Below are positions 35,207 to 48,699 of a stretch of DNA of 64,000 nucleotides, piece by piece (the stretch's first letter is position 1; every line of letters begins with the position of its first letter). Made by a program: the position numbers and the translations under genes. The DNA comes from Ceratothoa steindachneri (lineage: Eukaryota; Arthropoda; Malacostraca; Isopoda; Cymothoidae), in contig OZ018335.1 in the NCBI GenBank assembly GCA_963969495.1, positions 89,252,440-89,316,439 of the forward strand, read 5' to 3'. Under the pieces are notes generated by a model. The model was given only the letters and a program-made list of their open reading frames with translations, was not told the origin of the DNA and made no database searches.

Positions 35207-35968
35207 GGTAATACTTCAGATTCGGGGCGCACGGTAGATGGCGCTGTTAGTCGGCTACAATTTGGGGCTGCAGCATATCTCTTAAGACCTCAGACAGTAG
35301 CGTCAGATGTGACCAATCATGGCGTTATATTTTTTTGTTGTTTTGGGGGATTTGTAACTTTTAGGCTATTATTTACTAAATATCTGCGCTCTGCTCGTTT
35401 ATCGTTTTTTCTAAGTTAGGTAAGGTTTCTTGATGTCTTTTATTGTTTTTTGTTTTGTTTTCGTATTTTTTGTTTGCTGCGAACAATAACAGCTTCTTAC
35501 TGGCAACATCGTAGCTTATAAATAGGACCCGTTTTGCAAATGTTTTTCTTTCGTTATTGTGTTTTTGTGCTCTCCATGTGCTTCTTTGTTATTCGAATTC
35601 GGCTTTAGTTTGTATAATCGCGAAAAACTTTTAGATTATCTAGAGGCGCACAAACTAATCAAGAAACCTATAAAAGTAAGAATTGTTTGTTATTAGGTTA
35701 GGTTTTTCTGCCAGTAAAAAGCTGTTGGGGAGGAAAAACCCATTAAATTCAAAGGGACTGCTCGTGGGGGAGATATCACTCAGGAAGACCCCCTGTGATG
35801 ATCCTGGGGGCGCAGCCCCCCAGTATATACTCATATACAAAAAAATATAACGCCGTGATTGTTCACATCTGACGCTACCGTCTGACGTCATAAGAGATAT
35901 ATTGTAGCCCAAAATTGTAGCCGACTAACAGCGCCATCTACAGTGCGCCCCGAATTTGAAGTGTTACC
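35207..35968. mobile_element. Non-autonomous DNA transposon with 132-bp TIRs
   Basis: The left arm (35207-35338) and right arm (35837-35968) are inverted copies, about 90 percent alike, starting GGTAATACTTC / GGTAACACTTC and including GTAGATGGCGCTGTTAGTCG. A perfect 8-bp duplication TTATTTTC flanks it (35199-35206 and 35969-35976). The 500-bp interior has no transposase. Long arms with 8-bp duplication would suit a Mutator-like or Merlin-like element, but the GGTAA end does not settle the superfamily. Confidence 0.9.
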
Positions 35969-36104
35969 TTATTTTCAATTAAAATGATATATTACTTCAT
36001 TTATAAAAAATGATTTAAATATTTTATTTTAATTATTTTTGATAACATACCATTTGTAATTTCTTTCGCCCAAGGCGAAGTCGAGCAAATTAGCCCGGCG
36101 CTTT

Positions 36105-36400
36105 AAGGGCTAGGATACGATACGTAGGCTATACTATGATATGTTATACTAGGCTACCTAGATTATAATAAGCTAGGTTAGGTTAGGCCCGATACAGCTA
36201 GGCTATTCTATTTTAAGCTATGCTATCTTATATTTGGCTAGGCTTGGCTATATTAGGCTAAAACAGAGTAGGTTATACTATGCTATGCTTGGCTATGATA
36301 AGCTATACTATACTAGGCAAGTTTAGGCTAGGATTTTTTTAGGCTATACTAGGCTATGCTATGCTAGACAATACTACTATGTTATGCTAAAGTATGTGGC
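36105..36400. repeat. Degenerate 5-bp satellite, block 2
   Basis: The same NCTAN pentamer composition as block 1, including a CTAGGTTAGGTTAGG stretch at about 36172-36187 that is telomere-like. Confidence 0.8.
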
Positions 36401-38120
36401 TATACCAAGGTCCTCCCAAGGTTACTCCGGGAATTATTGAAACTTTTGAATGTCGTAACGTCATAAATCAGAATAGTGAGGGCACGCGACCTTTTGGTCA
36501 GCAGATCTTGCTATTATACTGGCGTTCAAGCCATTTGTCTTAATAATCTTAATGTTTTAGGGTATGTAATGCGCATTTAGTGTTGTTTTTGTAGTAAATT
36601 ACTTTAAATTTTTTGCTTAGTTTTAATTGTGTTTTATTTATTTTGTACTGTGTGTAATTTAGTGTTTTCTGTTTCTTCATGTCTTCTTTCTTCATTCTTC
36701 ACGTCACGTTTGGTCTAAACGAGTCTTGTTCGTTGAGTATTGGCCAAAAACGGTGATTTTTCATGATCTAAAGTTATTGTATCTAAATCGGTTTGTTGTC
36801 ACATTCATCCTTTTCATGCGTAGAACCGTACTTCGTCTCCACCAGCAACTAGGGTAGCAGAGCTTTGAAATCTGGCAAGACTAACAGCTCTTCTGTTCTG
36901 GTTAATCATTTGAATGATTCCCTCATTCAATTCTTGATTTATGGGGGGGGGCTCTTGAAGGTCGTCCCTAATTATGGGGAAACCTTGAATGTAATCGTGA
37001 GGACAACCCAAGAGCCTTAGAAGAGGGACGCTGAGTGCCAGTAATGGTGATAGATTACCGAGTTATCGTGTAATCTTTTGGCAAGGACTCCGGTTGATAC
37101 AGATGCAACGGTTGGTTTGCGTTGCCCTTTCTTATTTCCCACGAGAGTTATTCGTTGATTGCTATGGGGTGCCCTAAGCTGAGGGGCTGTCTTATTCTAG
37201 CGACGGGGTCAAATAGCCCGGAGGATGGGGATTGACCACACCAGGGTTATATAATCGCGAGGAATTGCAATTAACGAGGAGAATGCGCAACGGCTGTTTT
37301 CCCGATTAATAAGGCCTTGAAGCAGGAAGATTGAGGAACTTCAGGATATTGAAGTCACCAAAGCAAAATAGAATTATTATTGACCTAGATCTTATTGCTC
37401 TTTAAAAGTTCTTTAATTAAGTTTTTAGTTCTAAGTTATGACATAAATTAAGTTCGAGGTTAAGTGAGGGCAAGGTCTAAAGGAGGCCCGACGAATAGTG
37501 CCTTTAAGAGCTACACCTTAATGTCTGCGTTATGTACACGACTATATAGAAGGATGAATTACGTGAATCCGAGAGATCGGACTGAACGATATATAACGCG
37601 ATATATTACTATATAAAACAGTAATCTAATTCTAATCCTTCTGGCTTCACAGTTATATATTCAATTTAAGCCACGCCCTACAAGTTCCTCGTTTAGCTAA
37701 GCCACACCTCCCTTTTATGTACCGGCCTGTTGATTTGTCGGTATTAACGTAACTTGACTTTTGATTGGCTACGGCCGAACATATTGATAAGGAAGGCACT
37801 CTGACTATTGGGTAAAATTCTCTGTGGGCGGTGGAAGGTTGCAATGGGGACAGCTTCCTAATCTGGTTTCTATTTGTTTAATAGTGATAGCTATCCAATT
37901 TATTCTGGATTCTGCCTTAATTATAATGTTTGCCTCGACCAATTCTAACAGAGATAACTGTGCTCCGTTTACTACCGTGTGACATTCTCGTAAATGGCGC
38001 TAACTTTACTTTTCTCTCTGTACTTTATGTGTGTAGCGAATCTCGCGTGTGTCCTATTTTGGACGTACACACCGATCGCTACATATTAACTAATTCCTGC
38101 ATGTCCATGTCCGTTCTTCT
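36401..38120. other. Unassigned DNA, moderately GC-rich in places
   Basis: No recognised protein. GC-rich patches lie at 37030-37330 and 37640-37860, the second with GGGCGG, CCACGCCC and an inverted CCAAT in about 200 bases. These could be promoter-like or the remains of an LTR; I see no transcript-defining evidence. Confidence 0.35.
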
Positions 38121-38167
38121 ATGACTTTGTTAATGGGAGTTATTTCCACTTCCCTGTGCAGCTCTTC

Positions 38168-39790
38168 TTAGCGTTTTCTTTCTCGCCTGCGTGTACCCAT
38201 AATTAGGTACACACATTTATTCTGCACTCTTTGTAGTCTCCTCGTTTGTGTCTTCGAGGCACAAGACAGGGCAGAAGCGGGGTACAGCAACGTAGATCCT
38301 ACACTTGCGCTGTAGAAATTTTTCTTGTTAGTTTCACATAGACTTCCAAACATATATAGTTCTGACTGAGACTGATGCTTTCGAAATTCTATCATCGACG
38401 TGATTCCTGTACCCGGATGAAGTAATCTTCATTCCGAGTACATTGCACTCCGTAGTGTAGGGATAGCGTCTATTTCCTACCCTGACATCTAAGAGTAGTC
38501 TCCCGCCAATGGGGACTAATTTGAATTTCACTTGATTCGTTCGAATCTTCCATTGTGACTTGTTATTGTTCAATCTCTCGATTTCAGCCGCTGCCATACG
38601 ATCTTGCATAGGTGCATTCCTTCAGGGCCATGTGATTATCTGGCTGAAATCATCGGTTTATTGAATGTTGAGGCAAGAGGGTTTCGCAGGGGGTGGGACA
38701 TCTGCGGTGTATATCGAGTACAGAGTGTGGGAGAGACAACCCCCCTAGCTTGCATTGAACGGAAACTTCGGTCCGTCCATGCACCCTAAACTGATATACA
38801 CTGCTCTCTCCATGACATAGGCACAGAGTGTTCTTTCTAAGTTTTCACTTAGGTCCAGCCATAGGATCTTAAACTGCATTCTCCTCTGCCACACCTTATC
38901 AAACGCCTTTGACACATCCCGACAAACAATGTCACGTAAGCGAGCTTTTCTGCTATGACATTTATCGCCATCTCCGTACTTTGTTTCTTTTAAGCCCGAA
39001 TTGATGTGAGTTGTAGAGGGAGTTCTCTTCCAGGTGAGATACCGGTCTTCGGTTGAGGGTCTTCTCGAACACCTTCCCACCAAATTCTAGAAGTAAAATT
39101 GGCCGGTAGCTCTCTTTTAACGTTGGGTGCTTTCCATAATTTGGCAAAGAAATAATTTTTGCCGTTTTATAAACATCTGGAAAGTATGAAATTTTAAAAA
39201 ATTTTCTCATTCTCTTGATGACGTTGGCTGGGGTCTTTTTGAAGTTTAGCTTCGTCAGCCCAGAAAGTCCTCTGGCTTTCTGATAGAATGAGCGGAGCGC
39301 GCTGAGTAGTTCTTCTTTGGTAGGAGAAGTGTGTCCTATTTTTCTATTCATCTGTTTCGATGGTCCCGTCTTCGTTAATATTTCCACTTTATTCTTTATC
39401 CTGGTTGATCCATTGAGACATCTGATTTTATTCCAGAAATCTTTGGGAAATGCATTATGATCTAGGCTCTTGATCGCATCGTCCCAACGTCTCCACTGTT
39501 GTTCGAGGATTAACTGGTTGAGCTCTTCTTTGATCTCTTTACTTCGTTGTATTGAGTCAATTGATGCATTTCTGATGTTAATTTCATATAGTAATTTCAG
39601 CTCACGGTATAGTTCCTTCATGTATTCAGTCCACCTGTAGATTGAGATGGCCTTATACTGGGATTTAGGGATACAAGCTCTATCCGCGTTGTGGTCATTA
39701 AGGTCATCGAGTGCCTCGTCGATCTCCTCGAGGATTGCTTCATCCAGATTTGGCGGATTGTAGGCCTCCAGGAGACGTGCATACTGTGCC
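38168..39790 (-). pseudogene. LINE reverse transcriptase, 5'-truncated and broken
   Basis: A non-LTR reverse transcriptase copies element RNA at a nicked target. On the minus strand: the end of the endonuclease-RT linker (about 39790-39600, NPPNLDEAIL, SQYKA), the RT N-terminal region (39621-38962, PNYGKHPTLKESYRPILLLE), a finger/palm part (38918 onward, DVSKAFDKVWQ), then the catalytic block, and a thumb part (38609-38168, TQTRRLQRVQNK). The catalytic YADD block reads stop-T-D-D at 38660-38649. Frame changes occur near 39070 and 38740. The endonuclease is absent, as expected from 5' truncation. The clade is Jockey/CR1-like by eye. Confidence 0.85.
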
Positions 39791-39799
39791 TAGTCTGTT

Positions 39800-41640
39800 T
39801 TTTTGTATTTTTTTCTTACTACAATGGGGACTTGTATAAGGTTCCTGTTGATGGTAAGAATAATCCCTATATGGCCACTACATGGTATCTAGACTTTGAC
39901 TTCTTGTTACGATGGGACGAGGAAGACGTCCTACACCTCTGTTCAAGTGGCATGTAGAAAATCTGGCCTCCAAACTTTCAAAACAGCAGGATTGAGGCAT
40001 TGAGTGTGGAAGAAGTTGAAGCAAAATAACTATACTAATAAGTGTGTCTCCAAGCTGTGTACAGATTTTCCTTAGATTTAGGGTAAAGCGTCTCTTCTGA
40101 TTAATCGACTCTGTGTACCACATCACAGTGTAATTGTACATAGAGATTTACGACTCCCACTACCTATATTTGAAACTTCCTTATAATTTATGAGAATACC
40201 AACAGATGATTTAGATTAAAAAAAATGCCTTGAATTATAATGATGAAGAGCATAGGCACCAGGCGTTGCCAGGGTTTAAAAAGTCCTGTCGCAAATAAAT
40301 ACCAATGCATATTGTTTGAAATTTTTATATTGTGGCACAAAAAAATCTTTACTTGTTGATTATTATTATCTGTGGGGTGAAGGCAAATTCAGAAGAGTTA
40401 CGCAGTCTCCCTCTCCTATAATATATAATATACTTACAATGGGTAAACGTTTCATCGCACAAGCCCGGCAGTTTACGCGGAATCGTGAATGACCATTAGT
40501 TATATGCGAATAACGTGGTAGCCGCAGGAACAGATCAGCGTCTTATAGATACAGAAGCTTTAGTGCTTCAAAGTTAGGGTTTAACTTCGAATTGGCATCA
40601 CAACTCTTTTAATTTAGACTGAAAGGCAAAAAAAAATTCAGAGCAACATAATATACTTAATATACATATGATAAAACTGCAAAATTATTTAAAGATTCAA
40701 GCACTTTTTGACGGAAAGGGCACACTAGTTTTATTTTATTAAACAATGAAATAAACAAATTATAAATGGATCTAACGAAATGAAGGGTGTTTGAGGTAGC
40801 TATGAGTTTTCTTCACAAGCCTCGTAATGAAGTTTCCACAAGTATCAAACTAAAATATGATGATTATTTTCAATTTGCATTTTTATAGATCGACTTGATG
40901 GAACAATGATGATCTATCTTTCTGAAATAATAGATTCGGGCTTCTTAAAATTGCCCTTTTTAGATTTAGAATTTGAGAAAACATTTTCATGAATAACTAA
41001 ACACAGACTAAACCCAGCACATAACCACTGATGTATTTGCATGCGACTCGTATGAGCCTTTTGATTTTCCCTACCAGCCAGTTTAGGAGCATTAGAGAGA
41101 ATCCTGGCACTACACTACATATATTGTGCTGTTTTTATCTCCTTAACTACTTCTTTCATCGGTTTCATTCTTTCTCTCTTTCATCAACTCTACCTTCCTT
41201 TCGGTAATTACAAATAATCATACAACACCGTTAAGATAATCAACTCTTGCTTTATAAAATCCTTGTTTATTGAGGCTTTGTACATCAGTTTCTGTACTGC
41301 GTCCAGAACAGAAAGGTGCAAAGCCCTTGGGGATTTTTTTACGAAAAGACATTGTTATTTACTTAAAAATAAGGAGTGAAAGCCATCGAGGGAATCTCCA
41401 TCCCGAAGTTTGTAAGGAGAGAACAGTTAAGATAATGGTATTTTTTTTTAATTTAGGAGCCTATCTGGCGACTGCCCACTTGGGCATAAGTCGCCAGAAT
41501 CAAGACAGTCTAGCACAAGGCTACTTTAAAATAAGAATATGAAAACACAATGATAAAAAAGGAAGATCACAACAATTAGGAGGTCCACCTCCTCCCGGCG
41601 CAGGAGCGTGTGACCTACAAAGAAAACAACAATAACAAAC
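39800..41640. other. Unassigned DNA
   Basis: No gene or organised repeat recognised in this stretch. Confidence 0.5.
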
Positions 41641-41661
41641 CCCCCCCCAAAAAAAACCTAG

Positions 41662-43790
41662 TTAAATAAAATCAGGCCGGCCTCCCCCCCAAAAGTTTAC
41701 AAGTCTACCAGTCAATGTGCATGCACTCGTCCCGAGTACAGAGGAAAGGCGGTAGCGACCCTGCCCATCCCGGTATCGGGACAGGTAACGTGCGCGTAGA
41801 TCGCCCAGACTGGGACATTTAACAAAAATGTGCCGAACAGTCTGAGAGACAACGCAGTCTTCGCAGTAGGGCGCTGGCGAGCGCTCCATCAAATGGCGGT
41901 GCGTCCGGCGAGTGTGCTTAATTCAGAGACGACAGAAAGCAACTTGAAGCCCTCGCGGCATTGGGGGTAGGGCCATGGGAACAGTCTCAGCGCAATGGCA
42001 CGCAACTTTAAGTTCCCTTCGACCGTCTCCCATCTTTTTTTCCAAGCAGCCAGAAGAGCTGCCCGTATTACTGCCATGTAGTCAGTGTGGAGAAGAGCGA
42101 AACGCTGGTCCGGTCGCAGAGTCCTCGCGGACTCTTTGGCGCCCTCATCGGCGCGCTCATTCCCTGCAATTCCTACATGTCCAGGAAACCAAAAGAAAGA
42201 TAATCTCGACATCCGCCAGACTCGCTAAAACCGTAGCATCACGGATATCGTGAACCAGGGGATGCAGGGATTCCAATGCCCCAACAGCACTCAGGGCGCT
42301 TTGTGAGTCGCTATAGATCACAATCCGGTCTCCGCACCGGTCACGTTGCGTAATCTCCCGTACCGAGTAATATATTGCCACTAGCTCAGCCGTGAAGACA
42401 GACGCAGCGCCTGGCAGAGCGCCGCTGACTACAAACAGAGAGGATACGGCGTGAAAGACGACCCCCTCTTGGGACTTAGAGCTATCCGTATACACTAGTA
42501 CGGTTCCAGCGTAAGACGAGGTATGCTACAAAAAGGGCTGAACAACCTTTGGTAGCAGAGGCGTGGCGACAAATAGCCAAATGTGGTATCATCCAGGGTG
42601 GCGTCCTGGGCAGAACCAGGGGAACCACTGGCCCGAGAGCTATACCTAGCTCTCGAAGGAGTTTCCTGGACCTAAACCAAAAGGACTTAGAGTATTACTG
42701 GCGTCTATCAGCGGCATAGGCACCGTCTAAATCAGCGGCGGATGCAGTGAGAGCTGTTGGTGACTGAAGGAGGCGCCGGGCTCACGCGTACAGGCGAGTG
42801 ATGCACTGTACTCGGCGTAGAGGGAGTGGCATCTGCCCAGCCTCGACTAGTAGGCTCTCAATGGCGGAAGTGCGGAAGGCACCGGTCGCAAGGCGAAGGC
42901 CGGTGTGGTAAATTGAGTCCACCTTCCGCAATAAACGCTAGGCTGCGGATCCATAAAACTCGCATCCGTATTCGAGCTTCGAACGAACAAAAAATCGATA
43001 AAAAAGTAAGTCAGTAGCCCTATCAGCGCTCCAAGCGATAAACGTCACGGAACAGAGAATATTCATGGCGCGGGTACAAGAGAGCATGAGGCTGCGAATA
43101 TGAGCCTCCCAGGTGAGGCGTCAGTCAAATACAAGATCAAGGAAACGGTGCAATTCAACCACTTCCAGGCGTACCCCATTAAGAAACAAGTCTGGGTCTG
43201 GGTGGAGCCGTGGAGGGCAGCAGAAGTGCACCACCTTAGTCTTGTCCAAAGAAAACCGAAACCTGTGCGCTTCGGCATAGCGAGAGACGCGGTTCAATGC
43301 CTGTTGGAGTCGACGCTCCAGAGTTGGCATCTGGGCCACGCCAAAAAAGATCGAAAGGTCGTCCACGTAGAGCGTAGCGAGAACATCTTCCGGCAGCACC
43401 GAGGTGATGCCGTTGATGCTCAGGGCAAAAAGTGTGGCACTAAGGACACTTCCCTTCGGGACACCCTCTTCCTGCTCCTTTGGACCGGAGAGGGCTCCCC
43501 CCAATCTTATGCAGAATCGACGATCTGCGAAAAAATGCAGATATAAACATTAGGAGGTGTCCCCTCGACCCCATCGTATGCAGAGTCTCCATGATAACGC
43601 ATCGCCATGCGGTATCATAAGCCTTCTCCAGATCGAAAAATACCGTGGCGTAGTGCTATCTACGAGGTAAGGCCTCGCAGACGGCCTTTTCCAGTCGTAG
43701 CAGAGCATCCGACGTGAAGTGGAACTTGCGGAAGTCGCACTGTGCAGAAGATAGATGGCCTCCGCTGTCCAGAAAAAGGAAAGCATGGGA
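41662..43790 (-). pseudogene. LINE with RT, RNase H and C-terminal zinc motif, broken
   Basis: On the minus strand: RT N-terminal part (43790-43560, EKAVCEAL, FFDLEKAYDTAWR in shifting frames), RT core (43504-43121, EEGVPKGSVLS, then YVDDLSIFF at about 43369), a linker region of about 600 bases, RNase H (42495-42050, YTDSSKS, YSDSQSALSAV, FFWFPGHVGIAGNERADEGA), and a C-terminal Cys/His motif (41892-41740, YCEDC, RHIFVKCP). RNase H inside a LINE points to the I/Loa/Nimb-type branch of the Jockey-I group. It is cut at the 5' side near 43790. Frame changes near 43520, 43100, 42190 and 41890 make it non-functional. GC content is much higher than in the surroundings, suggesting recent arrival relative to other repeats. 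Confidence 0.9.
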
Positions 43791-43799
43791 ATCCTAGGG

Positions 43800-45190
<1,391 letters not shown>

Positions 45191-45191
<1 letters not shown>

Positions 45192-46945
45192 CTGAAAGAA
45201 GAAAACAACAAACAATTAGAAGATTAACAATAAAATTATTTATAAATTTATCATTATAATATAGAGAATGACAGCTTAGCTGAAGTATTTATCTCATTTT
45301 GTAAGAAAATTAAATTAATATAAAATGCCTCACATGCATATGAATATCTTGCTCATTGAATATTTATTATAAGTTTTAAAAGTGTTTGACAAGGAAAATC
45401 ACCTACCTTTCACCTCAAAATGTAAACTTTCACAGAACAACCACCTTCTATGACTGCTGAAACAATACTGAAGGGCAGTGAGACTGTGAGTGTTGTAAGA
45501 AACACACTCTGAAAGAAGAAAACAACAAACATTTAGAAGATAAACATAAAATTTATTCATAAATTTATTATTATAATATAGAACATGATAGCTTAGCAGA
45601 AGTATTTATAGCATTCAGTAGGAAAATAAAATTAATATAAAATGCCTCACATGCATATCAATAGCTTGCTCAATGAATATTTATTAAGTTTAAAAAGTGT
45701 TTAACTAGGATGTCGTAGAATTCAGGTAGTCCTTCTGTACCATTTTTGACTTCCTCGCCCAACGATGCAGCGAAGGCAGGACAACAGCCCCGATTGAGGG
45801 GACAAGATTTTCTGAGAGTGCGATAAGGATTTCAATGGCGAGATTGAATTACTCGTTGCCGATATTGAGATTATTTACTAAGGCTTTGGTGGTCGGAGGA
45901 TTTGAACAGAAGAACAAATTAACCTTTTAATCTTATACAAGCAGCAATAGATATTTACAGAATAATATACATGATATTTAGTTAATACCGTTATTAATTG
46001 GATGAAATTGAAATGACAAGTAGGACTCATCTCAGCCGTACCAGGTTCAATAATTACCCTAATTGCCCGAGGGAAAACGGGAGGTGACTACTAGGTGAGT
46101 CTTAGCCTTACGAGACTCGATAATTACACTAATTATCCGGAGGGAAACCAGAGGGGCGACTATGAGGTAAGTTTTGGCCGTACGAAGCTCAATAATTATT
46201 ACAATAATTATCCGAGAGGGACCAAGAGGAGATCGCGGCGTGAGTCACTTCATGGGAAAGCGTCAGGCCTCTTCGACGATGAAGGAAAGTGTATGTCTTA
46301 CGATTTTCTGGAGAAGACCACGAGTATGGGTACTCAGAGGAAGATATTCTTCGAGAAAGAGGGTTAAGAGCTATATTCCGGACTTAGTTTTCGTCGTTCT
46401 GAATATGGATTCCTGTTGCGAGACCGAACAGCACCGAGGTTTGTCGCTTGAGGATTGCGCGTCGTCAATGAATGATTTCAAAGACCTTATGATACCGCGT
46501 GAATACCTTTTGTATTGCGTGGGCTCGCTTACTGGGAAGCAACGGGGAGACAGCTCGCGGTCCGAAAGCTCAGAATTTATAATATTCCGCCGAAAGTTCC
46601 AATATTTGCCGACGGAAGCGTTATTGGTTCAGCCCCACAGCCTTGATGGTGAGAATCAGCGATGAAGGATGTAACGCCATGAACGGGACGAGTTTCTGGC
46701 GCGTTATTGCTCAGGAAGTTTACCGAAGGTCTGGAAGCAAGGCTACTTCGCTCGGAATCCCTACTCGTGACTCGATCACACCAGCTCTCTCTCTCTTTCT
46801 CTCTCTCTCTCATTTCCTGAAATAGGATAATCACCTATCTTTCACTTCAAAATGTACACTTGCACAGCACAACCACCTTCTATGACTGCTGGGATAATAC
46901 TGAACGGCAGTGAGATTGTGAGTGTGGTAAGAAACACACTGCGGC
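45191..46945 (-). repeat. Tandem duplication (318 bp) carrying an upstream exon, split by an LTR
   Basis: Copy 1 is 45191-45508. Copy 2 is 45509-45710 plus 46828-46945. On the minus strand copy 1 holds an exon candidate of about 102 bases (45508-45407): a TTCTTCTTTCAG acceptor in front and GTAGGT donor behind (45406-45401). In copy 2 the same donor reads ATAGGT, so it should not splice, and the LTR sits just downstream of it. This would be an untranslated leader exon of the Cys-rich gene. Confidence 0.6.
45711..46822 (-). mobile_element. Solo LTR C with 5-bp duplication
   Basis: Starts TGTCGTAGAATTC and ends CATTTCCTGAAA, 1112 bp, flanked by TAGGA at 45706-45710 and TAGGA at 46823-46827. The empty-site paralog in copy 1 of the tandem duplication (GACAAGGAAAATCACC near 45387) shows the pre-insertion sequence. 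The right end lacks the usual CA, perhaps mutated. Three tandem units of about 70 bases with AATAATTA and CCGAGGG motifs lie at 46020-46240 and a (CT)n run at 46786-46811. Orientation is inferred from the shared TGTCGTAG end. Confidence 0.75.
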
Positions 46946-47690
46946 AAGCCTGTTAAAACCTGTTGTGACGCGTGGGTGTATCTTAAAAAGTAGAGCTAAC
47001 AAACAACTTTAACCACGATATTCATTATCAGCGACCTAAAATTAGTTGGAAATGGCTACTCGGGTCTCAGAAGCATTTAGGTTGTTGACAGTGATAAAGC
47101 TTAAGGCGGCACAACTGAGTTGAAGGTTTTATTATTCTTCCTAAGCTTTCGAACTCAAACTAGAGTCGTTCTTAGAGTTTTTTTTAGTATAGAGTCTTAG
47201 TCGCTAAGAATGATTAGCATTGAAATGACATGAAGAGAATAGAAAGAAAAATGAGGACTGACTGTGGGAACCACAGATATCAAGTAGTTGAAGAGAAATA
47301 TGAATGGAAATAATTTATGACGCGATATGAAGAGTTGAAAGGAGGTGGCAAGACACTGATGCGACGTGTTTTGTGATATTGGTGTTGTGTTAGACTGGGG
47401 CGGCGGGAAGAGAGGGCGGCAGTAAGGAACAGATACTCATGATGCTGTTAACTCATATATAGATAGGTGCTCGCTGTGATTGGTGTATTGCTGCAGGGTA
47501 TCTTAGCGCCAGTGCAGCGTGTTGTCTGGCAGGCATGTATTTGGGTGTAAGTTGGGTCTTTCGCGAATTTCCCCAGCTGTTGTGTTAGACGGGTAAAGTT
47601 GTATGTGCTGAGTGGTGTGAGTTTATTGTTTTGTTTATTATAGACATTAGTGTGGACGAAGAGAGTGACATGCGCATTTCAGTGCCCAGG
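46946..47690. other. Unassigned DNA
   Basis: No gene or organised repeat recognised. Confidence 0.5.
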
Positions 47691-47699
47691 TTTCTAAAT

Positions 47700-48680
47700 A
47701 TGCTGTGCTTTTTTCTTCTATGTGTAACTCGCGTCTATTAGTGTAGGTGGAGCGTATGTGAGAAGTGGACGAGCTGATATTTTGGAGAAGTGTAATTGTA
47801 CTTTGGAACTGTCAGGGTAGAACCTGTGTTTTTAGCTCGTGCTTTTAGGATGTTTTGGTGCATGTGGAAGTGTAGTTGTTTGTCAAATGTAACCCCCGAG
47901 TAATTTCGTGTGAGGTTTATGTTAGTCTTCTGGGGGTGAGTAGTTAAGGACTGGTGTGTGTGGATATTTTAATGTTGTGTATGTAATGATCTCGCCCGCG
48001 GTAGAGTGTCGTATGTGCCTTCAGAGCATTCGTAGCATTGAGCCACTTGTCTTCATATTCTCTCCTCTCGTTCAGTATCATATGTGCATGGAACGCGATC
48101 CTGTCAGGGCCCTGACCATAGAAGGGAATAGGATCATTGTTAGCTTAGTACAATGTGTGCGAATGTGTGTAGTTTTCGGGTGGATGTGGGATTACATTGC
48201 TGTCATTATGAATAGTGTAGGTGCCAGTACGCTTTCCTGTGCTACGGCTGCGCGTGCTATGAATGGGCATAATGTTGTGTTTTTGTATTTTATGCGACAC
48301 CTTCGGTCGGTAAATCGTTGGAGAGAAGCCTTCCAGTGCTGAGAGAGGGAACTCCGTGTCGTTGGCTAGTTTTCAGCGAAGTCCCTCATGCCACACCTTA
48401 TCGAATGCCTTCTCCACTTCCTTGCTGATAAAGTGTTTTCCATCGTGCTTTCTGTATTATGTCGTGAACGCTGGCCACAATCGCTTGAATAGACCGACCT
48501 CTCCTAAAACCTAATTGGCACGGGGAAACCAGTCACTCTCCAGAAAATTCCGGAAACGGTTGTTGACCATACGCTTAAGTATTTTGTCTAGGTGCTCTAA
48601 TAGGGCAATAGGACTATACTTGTTTGCGAGTTGGGGTGTTTTGTTTTGTCTGTGTAGTAGTATGTTATATTATGTTTTAA
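47700..48680 (-). pseudogene. LINE reverse transcriptase fragment
   Basis: On the minus strand, in shifting frames: YSPIALLEHLDKILKRMVNN (48635-48576), a GRSIQA block near 48505, VEKAFDKVWHEGLR near 48385, then a degraded palm, and near the 3' side SGVTFDKQLHFHMHQNILKA (about 47900-47840). These are RT finger, palm and thumb motifs of a Jockey-like non-LTR element. I could not locate the catalytic YxDD. Many stops; 5' truncated. Confidence 0.75.
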
Positions 48681-48699
48681 ATGGTTGTGGGAAATGTTT

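Noticed and set aside
36814..37011. 65-residue minus-strand ORF as a small gene
   Set aside because: No recognised motif, no supporting splice or promoter signal; left as unassigned.
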